Positions 12,120 through 25,381 are shown, numbered from the stretch's first letter. The stretch: 64,000 nucleotides of DNA from Sclerodactyla briareus (GCA_026419785.1 JAODTK010005420.1:310001-374000); one strand, 5' to 3'. Translations and numbers: made by a program. Notes: generated from the letters alone by a model not told the origin.

Positions 12120-13740
12120 ATATCCGTCTATAAATCACCATGTCGTGTTTGCTATCAGGAGTGCCTGGACGGCACGGATTTTCATCTCGCCAGGTTTACC
12201 CTCGACCCCTTGTGGATAATGGTTGAAATTGTTAATATTTGATTGTTAATAACAACGGACTAATCAGACGATAAGAAAAAACAAACAAAAAAAACTCTAA
12301 AACGACTGCATCAAACTGCTTTGATAATATCTGGCCATATGTCTTTTAGCTAGACTCTAATCGACGCCTGTCGACAGCTGTTTATAAACAAAATCGCATG
12401 AGATTACTTTCGGAAAGGCAATGAGGAATGAATACGGTTTATTGATATAATAATTGCGCATTGTGCTGATTGAACCTAATACCTTGTAGTGGTACTGAGA
12501 AATGTGGTTTATCGTTAAGCGATGTGATTCCTTTTATTGATGCCCCCATTATGCGCAGAGGGGCGAACGGAGATATCGTGATTAGTGAATGGGTCGTTAC
12601 ATGTATTTTATACCCAGTTACAACGCCGTTGGGTAATTTGACTCTTGCAGGGAAAAAGTGATGAAAGAAACAGGAATGGATTATTTTAATGATGAATTTC
12701 CTGGCATAGAAGTCGTTTGTTAGCTGTGATAGTTGCGATGGGGGCAAGAAATCACAAAATGTTCACTACCTTCTTCGGTACCGTAGCAAAAGCGGCTACA
12801 ACGATTGACCAGTTGAAAAAAATACCCTGTCAGACTTTCTCGGTAATGCCTTGCCTACAAAGGTTCTTCTTAATTATATTTTTTTGCCAGGGCCTGTAAT
12901 TCGAATTTTAGCCTATCCAGCGACTCGAAGAGATGTGACTGAGTTGGTTTAGGGACTATTCATTACAACCGTATGTAGCGTGACCGTCCACCGTTCCTGC
13001 ACTCTTGCGCATGATTCATGCGCATATCGCCTACAGACACCACATTTTCGCACAATATGTCCACGTAGTAAAAGCAAGAGATGCATGAAAGCATTTTACT
13101 ACACTTAGTTATGAAATCCTCTCTCTTGTTAACGCTGTATGACCTTGTGGCAATCTACCACTGTGATATTTTGCCCCCTCCTCCCCTAATAGCCTGAATA
13201 AAAGAACAGGATGCTGAATAATTGGCTACCGTTTAGGACATGTATGTCAGGACCGTTGGTGGATTCATTTATATATAATATCTTCCATGGTCTTATTCTT
13301 TCTTTCTTCTTCTTTTTCTCTATTGCATTTGTTTCTTTTTCTGCCCGAATTACCAAGTCAGCTCTCTCATGCTCCATTGCTATTTTTAGGATTGTATTTC
13401 AACCCGTGTAATGGTAACAGAGGCTATAAATAACCAGTCGGTTGGATTAATTTATTATCTGAAGATCGTTGTCTTTGGTGCGTTCTTATTCAGGGCGTTT
13501 TCCATTTCTTGTTGTTGTGATCCATTGCTGGTCACCTCAGTGAGAACAACATTAGGTGACAGCATGAACCGGTTGGTTTCAATGTCGTATCTCCAATTGC
13601 TACGTACTGTATATATTGAGTCGTATGGAAATTGATCCCCGCAACACTGTAAGTGTACGGGATATTATGGTTTTGACCCTGTGCCCGCCGTCTCCGCCAC
13701 CTGCCGCCGCCGGAAAACTTTAGGCGTTAGCGTTCTCATT
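12120..13740. other. No gene recognised
   Basis: Contains a T-rich low-complexity patch near 13290-13330 and a GC-rich patch of CCG iterations near 13685-13715. Reading frames here are short and unrecognised. Confidence 0.3.
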
Positions 13741-14430
13741 CTTTAACAGTTTATCCGATTGACCCAAAGCTTGGTACACATGTCCAGTATGAGTAAAATC
13801 TCGGATAAAGTCGAAAATGGGCTATATCGATATTTGTTGCCTCTATTTTGCAGGTTTTTCGCAAAAATTTCAGGTTAGTGCGATTACACGAAACGTGCTG
13901 GTCTGTGGGTGTTGTTGGAGCCGAAAAACATGGCGACAATTTCAAGGTCATCCAGGTCAAGTTTGGCATTTCTTTTGGCGAGTAGGCTAATTATAGCAGA
14001 ATGTTTGTGATATTTCAAAACTCATGGATTTTCATGAAAACTTGGTGAATAGGGCCAACTATGTGGCCGATGATTTTCCTAATGTCGCTGAGGTCACTGG
14101 AGGTCATCTTGCATGGCTAATTTGGTAATAGTGGCCCAATTGAACTCAGGCCAATGTTATAAACGTTGTTGATTCTCACGAAACTTGGTGGGTAGGACTT
14201 CAACGTCCGTAAATTTATTCAAACGCTGTTGAAATGCATGAAGGTCATTATGTGGTTGCTTTAATTACATATTCGTTAGCATTAATTCGAATAATTATGC
14301 AAATATTTTCTCAACTTTTAGGGATTTTGACGAAACTTGTTTAAACGGACTACTACACAAGTCCGTGATAAATTATTCCATTAGCATAAGACCACTGACT
14401 TTAAATTTGTGGGCCTAATTTGCAAGTAGG
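13740..14430. repeat. Degenerate tandem repeat related to the 14.4-15.6 kb block
   Basis: Phrases such as TTTTCATGAAAACTTGGTG (about 14030), TCTCACGAAACTTGGTG (about 14175) and TTTTGACGAAACTTG (about 14324) recur at about 150 bp spacing, each followed by text containing GGTCA-type words. This looks like an old minisatellite, not coding DNA. Confidence 0.5.
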
Positions 14431-15560
14431 GTCTGATCAGTTCCAAAATGATGAGTTTAATACTTTTCGCAATAACAGTGGACATGATCATTGGAACGCA
14501 ATATGCTTGTAGGAGGGACTGCATCACATAGAGTGTAACATTTTCATAGAAAACCACCATGTATTGAAGGATCATCAAAGGCACTTGGGGTCGAAAACTG
14601 ATTTTAGTACTTCGGCTAAATAGCACTGGGGTGTGTTCATCAGGTTGCAAAATGCTCCTAGGCTAGGAGTGGATGTATCACATGGAGGCGTAACATTCTC
14701 ATGAAAACTGTCATATCCTAAAGGTCATTCGGGGTACGTAGGGGCGTAAAAAATGTTTTTGGGATAATCGGCGCATTTAATATCGCAAAGGTGGGATGTC
14801 ACCGTTGTGATTTAATTGTTGACATGCATGCGTGTGACCTCTGACTAATTGACTGTCGGGTGGTCATGTGGTTAAGGTCGACTCTTGAAAATGTGCTTAT
14901 TTATTTAAGGAGTAGGGCAAAAAAAATAGAAGAAACTTGTTATTTTCCGGAATGTGATAGACCTTTGGTGCTTCATGGAAGGAACCAACTCCCACTTCGA
15001 TCGGTTGCATAAGGTGGTAGTACAAGGGGTCAAAGTTATTTACTAGTTTTCGCAATAACATTGGCGTGTCATTGGAATGCAATATGCTTCTAGGAGTGGA
15101 TGCATCACATGGAGTGGAACAATTTTCATAAAAGCCGCCATGTCATGGAATGTCCTTAAAGGTCACTTAGGTCTCAAAAACTGATTTTAGATTTTCGGGC
15201 AATAGCACTGGGTGCGTTCATTGGAATGCCAAAATGCTCCAGGGTGATGTGGTATCAATGCGAGAGTAACAATTTTCATAAAAAACTGTATATCATTGAG
15301 GTCATCGAGCGCACTTAGGGGGTCAAAAACGTTTTTGGCTATAATGGCGAAGAATGGAATATCTGCGAAGGATGGATGGTTCCCCCCATTGGGTTCCTTG
15401 TTGACCTGCATGTGTGTGACCTCTGACCTGAATTTGACCTCTGTCGGGAGGCAGTGGTTTAAAGTCGAATCTGAATAAAGCTGCTGATTTAAGGACGCAC
15501 CTTGTCCGGGGGGCTGTAGGGGTGCATCAAACAAAGTTAACAAGTGATTATCGAAGGAAC
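14430..15560. repeat. Two-copy tandem duplication, period about 583 bp, with 150 bp sub-repeats
   Basis: Marker CGCAATAACA occurs at 14468 and 15052, and a TGTGACCTCTGAC marker at about 14831 and 15413, both offset by about 582-584. Each copy holds two sub-units of about 150 bp with the phrases GTTCATTGGAATGC, ATGCTCCTAGG, TTTTCATAAAA and GGTCACTTGGGGTC. This is a nested duplication of a minisatellite. Confidence 0.75.
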
Positions 15561-15569
15561 CATTTACTG

Positions 15570-17165
15570 GACACGTGGTCGCTTCCAAGTCCATTAAATG
15601 TCTCTTTCCCCGGATATTGTCGGTTAGGTCACCCAAATTGTTGCATAAGAGGATGCGGAGAATCTACGTCTGGCGTTTACCCGCCCGACATTTTCTAGTT
15701 AGCACTTGTGCCAGCGAACATGAGATATAGTTGTAGGTCACTTCCAGGCGGGCATGCGGAAATGGTTTTGTCACTGGATAGTGCTGTGGTATCGAGTTTA
15801 TTGGATAGGGGGAGTTTAAGAAAATCATTTTAAAATTGTGGAGCTCAATTGTGTTTGTCTTGATATATTCTAGGCATAGTACGACTGTGGGGTGAGATAG
15901 ATTACAGATGATTCAAGTGACCTCTATGCTTTGTCTGCGTGTTATGAATGGTTGTTGCGTCAATATTGCTTTCGATGTTAGAGAGCATTTACCGTCATGA
16001 ATTCGAGAATTCTTCTCTCATTTGACGTATTCGGGGTGCACAAGTTACATGTAGGTCCCAGGTTTAGTTTTGTCATCGTAACGTTATGTGAAAGGATTTT
16101 CTTTACTGGAAAAAACTTGGTATCACATATATCTTGGTAATACACATTATGGGTTAAAATCGGAGAGTAACTGTTTTCACTATGTACTATCATGGTGGGT
16201 GCCCTCTAATAAATGTGAAAAAGTTTTAGATAGGAAGTCATCGGACAATTGTAGACTCGTTTATTCTAGTTGTTTTTGGTTGTTTAATTCCTTAGGGTCC
16301 CAATACATTTTATGGGTCAAAATTCAAGATAGAAAAGTTTCCCAATAATTCATATGCAATGGGGCACCTTATGGTAACTATACCAAATCATCAACCCCTT
16401 CCCTTGGCGTCGATTTGGGATACTTTTCGGGAGATGCGCGATCGAAGAAACCACGTACTTGAATCCATAACACGTCATTGGCTATTGGTGGTTTCTCTTT
16501 GTTCCTCTGTTCCTGAATGTATTCGATCCGACTTTGTTGCAGGGGATAGGTTACTTCAGTGAGGGACACAAGCGGTTTTATAAATCTGTAGTGACCGAGG
16601 TTCTACAGCGATGTCAATCATTTCATTTCCACGATGAGGGGTGGAACTCTGATCAAATCAATTTGCTATAGCATGTATATTTGATCAAAATTCAAAGGCA
16701 GTTTTCACGGTACTGAAATCACACATGCAGGCTCTTCTATGCATGAGGGGCGTCGTGCAAAAATAAACTTGGGGGTCCATGCAGCAAGGTGATGACTATT
16801 AAACCGAGCGCACCACGAGTTGGCGCGCGACATACATACTCAAGGTTCGTCAGATAGCACTTCCCACTTTCCGTACCGTATGGAGGAAGTGAGCAAACAC
16901 CCTAAAAATTACAAAAACATCTCAAAAAATTTTTGAGTCGAGAAATATTATTGAAATGTTATGTTCAGTTTGATAGGCTACTGGTTACATTTCTTTTACA
17001 CTCAAATATTCAACTGATAGGCTCTGGCTACAATTCACTACTTTGACACCCTCTTTAGTTTAGGCCATCACAGAGGATTTACTGGGGGTTCCATGATGGG
17101 TTTCAGATGGGTAAGACAAAATATGGTGAAATAATTAGTGTGCCACTGATCACATGTGTGATCTA
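15570..17165. other. No gene recognised; minor local repeat
   Basis: A phrase AATACACATTATGGG near 16140 recurs as AATACATTTTATGGG near 16302, about 163 bp later. Otherwise unremarkable. Confidence 0.35.
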
Positions 17166-17169
17166 TCTA

Positions 17170-18060
17170 AGCCCCGCGACACCATTGATTGCCGTCAATT
17201 CTTTAAGTAAATTGTTCACCGTGCTAAATGGGAGCTCCGATGCCATCTTTTCATTCAAAATAATTAAAACCTAAATTTGGGGAAAAATAAATAAATTCCA
17301 CTTCAGCCAACAGTATGTTGATACGACTGTACAATTATATCCCATGAAATCAGAGCGGCACCATTGGTTGCCGTGAAGCTATGAATTATGGTCTTGATGT
17401 ACGGTAAGCCCCAGATGACCATTTTTCACGTAATGAATTGAAAATAAGCCTTGCAAATTAAAATGAATTTCAACTAGGCCACCGTAGTTCAAGCGGTCGA
17501 CCATTCAATCGGAGCGGTACCATAGCTGCCGCGCCAGCGTCGTAGCGAGATTCTCGGAATTACTCTTCTCAAATCAATGGTGATCTCCAAATGGCTATCG
17601 ATCTCTTCATGTATAATTAAAAAAAAAATTGAGTATTAGTATGAATTCCCCCATTAGCCCACTCCTGTTCTTAATGCGATTTCAAGGCTATCCAATGTGC
17701 GGAGCGGCACCATTGGTTGCCGCCCAGCGTAGCAAATTTTTCAATTGATCATAAATGCCAAGGGTTTTCCAGATAACACATTTTCAATTTAAGTTAAATT
17801 CTCCATTTAGACTGAACTTCACCTTAGCTCTCTATGTTTCTGCCATGTGGCCTATAATTGCGAAGCGGCATTAGTGGTTTCCGCCCACCGTAGCAGCAAG
17901 TTTATTAAAGTGGAGAGGTATGGACGGACGCCAAATGGTGGGTTGCAGATAGCCATTTTTATCTGGAAAAAACTTCACAACGAAAGTGAATTCACTTTGC
18001 CGTTGATGCAGTGCAAAGTTTTCCAGATTGGGTGTCCTTAGACGCGAATGGGGAGGGCCC
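17170..18060. repeat. Tandem repeat, about 175 bp unit, five degenerate copies
   Basis: The marker AGCGGCACCATTGGTTGCCG or a close variant occurs at about 17176, 17354, 17513, 17703 and 17873 (intervals about 178, 159, 190, 170). It is usually followed by CCCAGCGTAGCA-like text and an AT-rich remainder. The marker is itself nearly palindromic (CGGCA at one end, TGCCG at the other). Copies are diverged by substitutions and indels. Confidence 0.75.
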
Positions 18061-20130
18061 AGATGGCATTTTTTATTTCATGATTAAAATAAAATTCAAC
18101 ATTTCACGTTAGCAGTTCATACCGACAAAAAGATCCTAAGCCCGGAAAATATATAATGGTCACAATATTGAGTGAAAAGTGATTTTGATATTTTATTGCT
18201 AGTATAGTGACTTTTTGCCAATACATGCGTCGACGTTTCCCAGCGTTTATGAACGTTCGTTAATAATTCCTAACCTTTTCTTGTCTGAGAAACCTTAACA
18301 ATTGTTTTCCTAACTTAGTATTAAAGGTGTGGCCACGTACATTATCTCGCGGGCTGATTTTGGCTCGCGGACCGCCAATTGAGAACCCCCCGAGAGGCTG
18401 TTTGTGTATGTTTGGACATATTTCCATGAATAGAACATAAACAACTTACAATATCAGGTCGATCCAACGTGTAACTGTTTACGCAATTTTCCAGGCCAGT
18501 CAGAGTATTGAGCTTAATGAACTTTTGTTGGCAGTTGCCTGGCGCTATGTATATTTTATAATTCATATCGAGCGCGAGCTTAGGACGACATATTCGAAGG
18601 CATGGCAAGCCCTGCTAATCTCGATACCATGTTTAAGTTGGGGGGTGTGGAAATCCACGCTTACCACAGAACATTGACGATATAGCCTACTTTTCGATTT
18701 CGAGAAGGTCTTTTTTATCAACTTATGACAAAAGTTGGGGGTGCCTGCCCCCCCCCCCCTCCCCTCCGCACCAATGGGCACGACGCCAACTGGCTGCATG
18801 GACCGGAAAATGAGGACTAGGCTGTTCTGAGAACTAATTCCACAAGCTCAGACAATATTGAATCCAGTGCAATTCGAGTCCCAGCTTCTGTAGTACTCTT
18901 AATGTCAATTCTTAACAAGCGCTGTGACAACCGATGTTCAAAGCGATTAACAGACATTGCCCAATTCATATAGGAAACCATCACGCACGCACTCCGACAT
19001 CCCCGGCAGTCATGTCTACGTCATCTATAATCAGCGCGGGTTGTGGTCCCTGATACCTCCACCTCCCATTTGTAACACCTGCCCTGGATATGAGCAAAGC
19101 GGTATAAAGTGCCTACACTGACCGTGGCGAGCTCGCATGAATCACCTGTGGATTACAAGCTCGACGCCTTCAAGCCAATTAGGCCACCCACGTCCCCAAA
19201 CTAGTACTTCGTAGTCATGTGCTAACAGAAGAAAGAAGGAGTCAGGATTTGCTCGACAATTGGGAGGCGAGGCTTGCGGGTGGGGGGCGTGGTAGGATTC
19301 CCGGACTGGTAACTGATAACTGCCTTATATGCCTTAATATATACACTTGCGAATGTTTGCCTCTCATCATCGTTATTTCATTCTCTTGATGACCAATATT
19401 TGAATGATTGTAGACGCCCAAAACAAGTGTTCTTCTTGGCATATATTTGGCAAACCTAATGTCCTTTTTTTCTTTTTCCATCTTTTTATTTTTGGGGGGA
19501 AAATCTCCCCTCACACCACTCTTCTGGCCTTGTGCTCGCGCCGAGAAAAGTAGGGTTTCTTCCTCTTCCTAGGCCTAGGTGTTCCACCTATAGCCTATTG
19601 GATATTGATGGATGGTCTCGTCTCACAAACTCTTCTTTTTGAGGTATTCCTGACCTCAGTGAGCGTGAGCTAGTAATAGTACTTGAAACAAGAGTAATTT
19701 AGGGGTTCTGCTTGATAATGCAACTTACATGCCCAATTTTGAACTTGATTGGTACGGCTCCCACAGGATCGTGCTCACAAGAAGTGTCACATAGGCCTAC
19801 ACATAGGCATTCCCCACACACATAGTCCGCTACATGCCCACACAAGCGCCCGTACACACGCACCCAAAAACGCTCACATTCATACACGAGCGCGCGCACG
19901 CCACTCGTCGTGGACCTCAAGACGTAGACCTACACTGCGTTCAGCATGGTGACCGCATTCAGCATATAATCCTCCCTTTGCTCTCGCGCTGCTGGACCAT
20001 ACGGCTAACTCCTGTTTCACTCATGGAGCTATTAGATTAAAGGCTGTCATTGATCAATATTGCACGAAATTTGGTATCCCGGGTTTTTCGATCAGCTAGC
20101 TGCGTAAGTTGTGTATTAGTGTACTTGTAC
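18060..20130. other. No gene recognised
   Basis: A run of about 13 C lies at 18750-18763. An imperfect CA-rich stretch with alternating GC steps lies at about 19795-19905. Reading frames are short and low in complexity. Confidence 0.3.
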
Positions 20131-20134
20131 TGCT

Positions 20135-20720
20135 ATACGGTCCCGGGAGGTGCCGTTTCTTCTGCCATCTGAGGAGTCTGTAAAACGAACATGTTCTTGC
20201 AAACCCCAGGCGTCAACCGATGGTACGGAATAAACATCGATCAGTTCCTTCAAGAATGTTTTTTTGAGGAACGCCAATTTTTCAGGGATTTGCGTTCCTG
20301 CAATCTAGGGAGGGGAAGGGGCTCTAAAAAGTAAAAATTGTCCTTGTAACCCTACCGTCCACTGAATTTTTTTGGTGGATAGACAATCGAAATTCTTGCC
20401 AAAATTTTAGGGACGTTGCTCATTGAACCCAATACGGTCCGGGAAGTGCCCTTTTCCTGGCAATCTCGGGGAGTCCTGTAAAACGAAAATTTTAATTAAA
20501 CCCTACGCGTCAGCCGATGGTGGCCCTAATGTCGGAGAAAAATAACATCGAACAGTTCCTCCAAGAATGTTTCTTAAAATGAAAATTTCTTGAATCCTTG
20601 CCATTTTACGGATATGCTTACTGGCATGGCCGTTGTGCCGTTCCTCAATCTGGGGGGGTCTGGTAAACGGAAAATTTTCTTTCACGCTGCGCGCCAACCA
20701 ATGCTGGTGCTCCTAAAAAA
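20135..20720. repeat. Tandem repeat, about 160 bp unit, four degenerate copies
   Basis: A CAATCT...GGGAGTC(C)TGTAAAACGAAAA block followed by CGTCAGCCGATGG-like text recurs from about 20165, 20301, 20461 and 20645. Copies one and three are the most alike and share ACATCGA(A/T)CAGTTCCT(C/T)CAAGAATGTTT. Confidence 0.65.
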
Positions 20721-21114
20721 TGTGCTATTCCATAGTCCCCCCTCCCCCCATATTTAACACAGCTCGCCGCCCTGGCGGCTACAAAACACCCAAACAATAA
20801 TATAACCCTCACACTTCCATTGTCACGGGGATATAATAACGGTCCGGGGTCAGGCCAATGTTTTCAGACAATTGTGTCTTTTAATCGCCCGGCATACCTG
20901 GTTACACCCTCCACTAGTTGTCAGTGCATGGTGTAACCCTCACCATTTTTTGAAACTTTTTCCTTTACTGGACCTATCCTTCGATGTCGGGGTTATATAC
21001 CAATGGATCTGCAGGTGGGTGGTGCAGTTTTAACTTGTAGCTTTAAACGTCGTGGTTGCTAGATCGCAAGGTGAGTCATCGAGTCCTTGAAACAGACAAC
21101 CTGGTTAGTCGTGT

Positions 21115-21585
21115 TTACACCCGATAATGAAGTAACAACCGATAATGAATCACTAACCGATCATGATATAAAAATTGACCGATAGAACGTAACTTTCAAA
21201 CCGATAAGATCTGGGTCGAACCGATAATGAAGTAACAATTTTCTTTTTCTTAACCGATAATGAATCACCAATTGGGACCGATACTGAATTAACTTTATTA
21301 TGATACTAACCGCTAATGATACAAAATTTGACCGATAATGAATCACTAACCGATAATTATATAAAAAAATTGACCGATAATGAAGTAACTTGTTTCATTT
21401 TTCGAGGAATGGATGGGTGGGGGGAGGGGAGGGGGTGGGTCACGGAAACCGTAACCATAAACTCCTTCAAACGAGGTCCGATCGGAGCTTAAAATGAGTT
21501 CCAATCGATTCTTCTTTCCAATTTCTAATCCGACTATGTTTTTTTTTTTAACCCTTACGGGCCTAGTACGCACAAATGTTAAAAA
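21115..21585 (+). repeat. Left inverted arm of the foldback-type element
   Basis: The outer part (21115-21395) holds about a dozen ACCGATAATGA-type repeats at irregular spacing of 15-40 bp. The inner part (21400-21585) is a G-rich patch followed by unique sequence that matches the right arm in reverse complement. Confidence 0.85.
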
Positions 21586-23233
21586 TGGGCTGCAAGAATG
21601 GTGGATTGCAGGGTCATTCGGATCCGTGAAAACCGAATGACTGTCAGTGATGAACTTTACACTTCCTCGATATGACAACCTCGATTTACCTAGTTTCTCT
21701 GTCAATTAAACATGCGCAAAATGCATTTCAGGCCGATATGAGGCCAGGAAGGCTTCAAACGGCGTTTTCGGAATTTAACTTTAGCGACGTCAAGTATAAT
21801 ATACACAAGTCGGACTTATATGATGATATCATCGATACCCCGAGTTCATTTATTGTCAACTCAAAATGCAAGATCCTAAGCGGCCGTCGCTTATATCTCT
21901 AAAAAAATAAACAAGATAGGGGGAAATGCATTGCGCCATTGTGTTTTTTTTGCCGCCCCAAACAACCTTCAGTTCTGTTCTTTTCTATTTTGATCTTGAG
22001 TGGCAACCTTATTCTGACAACATAGTGCCATCATGGCCGCCCTCCACCGTTTGTGTGTGTGTGTGTTTGGGGTGGGGGGGGGGTTCAACCACCGACCGTC
22101 GCGACCTGGGTGTGTGGGGAACAACCCCCCCCCCGCGACCGGTGTGTGTTTGATGGGTTTTTCACCCCCCCCCCCCCCCCCTTGTTTGTAGCAATGGGAA
22201 ATTCGCCAATATGCAAAAGCATTGACCATTTTGACGCGCCTGAATTTCCGCCAATTTATAGGCTTGTACCTATCGGGGTATCTACAAGCCGTAGTTTGCC
22301 AAAACACTGGTCGGAATGTTCAATTCCTTCCTTCAGCCACACATTGAAGGGCCGTCATCATTGCGCAAATATGGAAATGCCTCCCGTGAACATATGAACT
22401 TTGGGTCTAGGTGTGACCGTCATGCATGCATTCAATTATCCAATAATCAAAACTAAGTCCTTTCGTAAAAATTTTGAATTTTGGATGTGTGAGCATGTGT
22501 CATTTACCGAGTTGCCGCAGGTTGATAGCATTCGCGATACGAGATAATCTTTCATAATTTTTGTGTGCTCCGCGGCCGGAACATACGCCCCCGTAATCGT
22601 GACACATGATAGTGTTCGATTGCGGCCATATGCCCAGAAAATGTCATTTGCAATCGATCGTGTTGTGTCAAATGGAGAAAAAAAACATTTACTGTACGAT
22701 CCCTTGACCCCCCATTCTTACCCATTCTTGCGTCCGTTTAATATGGTCAGCGCTTTTCCGTCGGCATTACACCGCCTGCTGGTTTACACAACGCTTTTTT
22801 CTCTAAAATGGCATGGTATTTATATAAGTATGTCCGTTGTTAGTCAATTGGTTCGGGTTCGTACGAGAACTGTAGACGGTAATCGATAAAGATCCTATGT
22901 CCGTGTGACTGATCGGTAATGGAAAGCGATAAGAATTAGATATGGAAGAACATTGTGATTGTATGGTTTTTCTGGAAGTGTGTCGTCATCGTGCTCTCAT
23001 TAGCTGCACCATGTTATTTCATAACTAACCATATCTTCATCACTTATAGTCCGCTCAAAATATCCTATAATACCATGCTACGCCATCGGGCATATTTTCA
23101 AAACATGCTGTAGTAACCCATATCCTACCAAAACCTTGCAATTTTGTTCCATTCTTGAGTTTGGTGTATACCCGCCATGAGCATCCAATCTCAAGAACAG
23201 TGCTCATCACATTTGTTGAACTAACTAACGTTT

Positions 23234-23484
23234 TTAAAGGGATACATAACTCGATTCCTAGGAAGTTTCGTGATGCTGTTCACGGAACCTAGAATTGGTC
23301 GAATAGGTGGGTTTGTGCCAGTTAAGTGCTAATACCATGGACTTTCATTACAGGAAGCATTACCCATACCTGGAAGTCTTGTTTTATCACTTCAATAGCA
23401 CACCCCCACACCTATTCCAACCAATTCTAGTTCCGTAACCAGCACCACGAAACTTCCCAGGAATCAAGTTATGTATCCCTTTAA
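23234..23484. mobile_element. MITE of about 250 bp with 75-80 bp inverted arms and TTAA ends
   Basis: The left end TTAAAGGGATACATAAC and the right end GTTATGTATCCCTTTAA are exact inverses. The arms extend about 75-80 bp (through GAAACTTCC, TTACGGAA and CTAGAATTGG words) with few mismatches, leaving a spacer of about 95 bp. TTAA at both edges is compatible with a TTAA-targeting family such as piggyBac or Kolobok, but a TA-targeting family cannot be excluded. It encodes nothing and sits inside the foldback-type element. Confidence 0.85.
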
Positions 23485-23944
23485 CATTCGGAGGAGCCCC
23501 AGTTTCCCATAATTTGCTTCCATAATAGTAACTTCCATTGTAAAACAAGTGAAAAGGACTGAGACATCACTACCAGGAGAACCGTAGCCATTTGGGCCGC
23601 TTTTTTTCAGAATCGTATTTATAATAATAAACGCTGATCGATTGGATTAACTGCATTCGTTCATTCATCCACGCACTTTCGATTCGTCGCGAGAAACTTT
23701 CTAATTACACTTATCAACCAGGTAAACTTTACCAATCTGACTGCGGGCGCTAATCTGTATGAAGGCTATATGAAAAAGTGCCGAATATGAACCTCCTTTT
23801 CTCCATGAAATGTTAATAAATCTGACTGTATGGCAGCATGCAGGATTGTTTTATATTATAGGTCAATTCGCTTTATAAAGACTGCCATGGTCAGGGGGCA
23901 TACTTGGAACCAGTAGCGTAACATAAATCTGTCATTTTCCATTC

Positions 23945-24880
23945 GGGTCATATTGCCACAATTCTATTTCCGTAGAGCATTTTGGGGATATCAATGGTAT
24001 GGGGTGTAGACCGCTGTTCGTCGTCTCCGCCATTTAGCTTCTGCGCAACCAATCTCTCAAAACGCTTCGTCCCAATTGATTTAAAATTGACATTTTCTTC
24101 TGCGCTAAGAGTATTGAGTTCGAAAGTGGGCGCCGCTGCGTAACTGCTGTCCGTTACGGTACGGACGGACGGTCGCTTGTTGTATTCTGAAATATCAAGT
24201 TTTGTCGTTTTCCCGAATGGCACGGAACTTGGTGGGGGTAGAATATATAGTTCGCCGATAGAATCCTGATTCCTGCGCACATAGTCTGTTGGCTGAGGAC
24301 CGTTAGTTATGTGATTTTCCTAACATTGCCAGATTTGAATCAGTCTCTTGTCCAGTTTGTCAGTGGCCTCGCCCGAGATCGAGGAGAGGATGGGGGAAGG
24401 GAGTAGGCAACAATGACACTTCGCAATTTCCCGAAAATCAGTGGTCTTGTAACGTAAGAATACGTTATGATCCATATACTTTCCATTTGGTTGTTGAAAT
24501 AGACTCAAGAAAGGTGGTCCTTTCCACTCATTCAGGTCCGATAATGTGCTGCGGATAACGGTGCTGTCCATTCTCTATATCGCTTGTCACATAGACCTGG
24601 CCGCTTCCGGTGACACTTTCGTTTTTCTACATATTGGACAAAACTACTTGGAACACCTTTTACAGTTTTATTAAGTGATGTCATCCTGACCCCTTTCCCG
24701 TACAAAAGTTTGCATTGACAGGCCTCCAACACAGCATAATCCCGTGGTTCAAACTTTTTACTCTTTGCACGTAGTGATGATCATTGTGGCAGTAATCGCA
24801 ATCATGGGTGTTCCAAAGTTTTGGCCAATATTGTAGTTCTGCAGATTAACTTGTTCTGAACCAAATGGTTGTTATGTTTG
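23945..24880 (-). pseudogene. Decayed minus-strand reading frames, Cys/His-containing protein of unknown family
   Basis: Three long minus-strand frames follow each other from about 24870 to 23948, in different phases, with composition unlike the surrounding DNA. The first, read through one shift near 24765, contains WNTHDCDYCHNDHH and later KCHRKRPGLC and ACQC, so cysteines and histidines are spaced as in a metal-binding module. The second frame (24571-24320) contains KCHCC. The third (24280-23948) is hydrophilic, with PPPSSVPFGKTTKLDISEY. I do not recognise the family. Position inside the foldback-type element suggests a decayed element-encoded protein; an unrelated captured gene is also possible. 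Stops separate the three frames, so it is not functional as written. Confidence 0.4.
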
Positions 24881-25381
24881 TTTGTGTTATGTTTTTGTTA
24901 GGTTTTTTTATTCTCATGAAAGTTTATATTTATTTTCTCTACACAATGTACGTCCAACTACTCTTCCCGAAGTGCCGAAGGGAGCAAGCAGCAACGAGGT
25001 TGGTTCAGATTTCGGCATATCATACCGATCTCAGGGCCAACCATGAAGTAACCTAATCGCTTACTCAAATTATCATCTCTCTTCTCCCGTTGAAATCGTA
25101 TTACTATGGGTGTGTGACGTTTCGACGGGTTTTATGCGAAACGTCAGTATATGTGACTTCCCGGTATCGGTCCATTACTGTTCCGTGGGTGAGAGTTGTT
25201 TTAACCATTTAAAAACAAAAAAACGTAACACAGTCAGTTTCACACTGTTTCTCGCTATTTTGGGTTTCTTTGTTCCTGCAATATTTCCGTTCGATTGCGT
25301 TGTTTATTTTGGTCACACTTCTGAATAAAAACGGGAAGAACCCTTTGCCGAACCCAAGTGATCCACTGTCATCTTTCTTGA

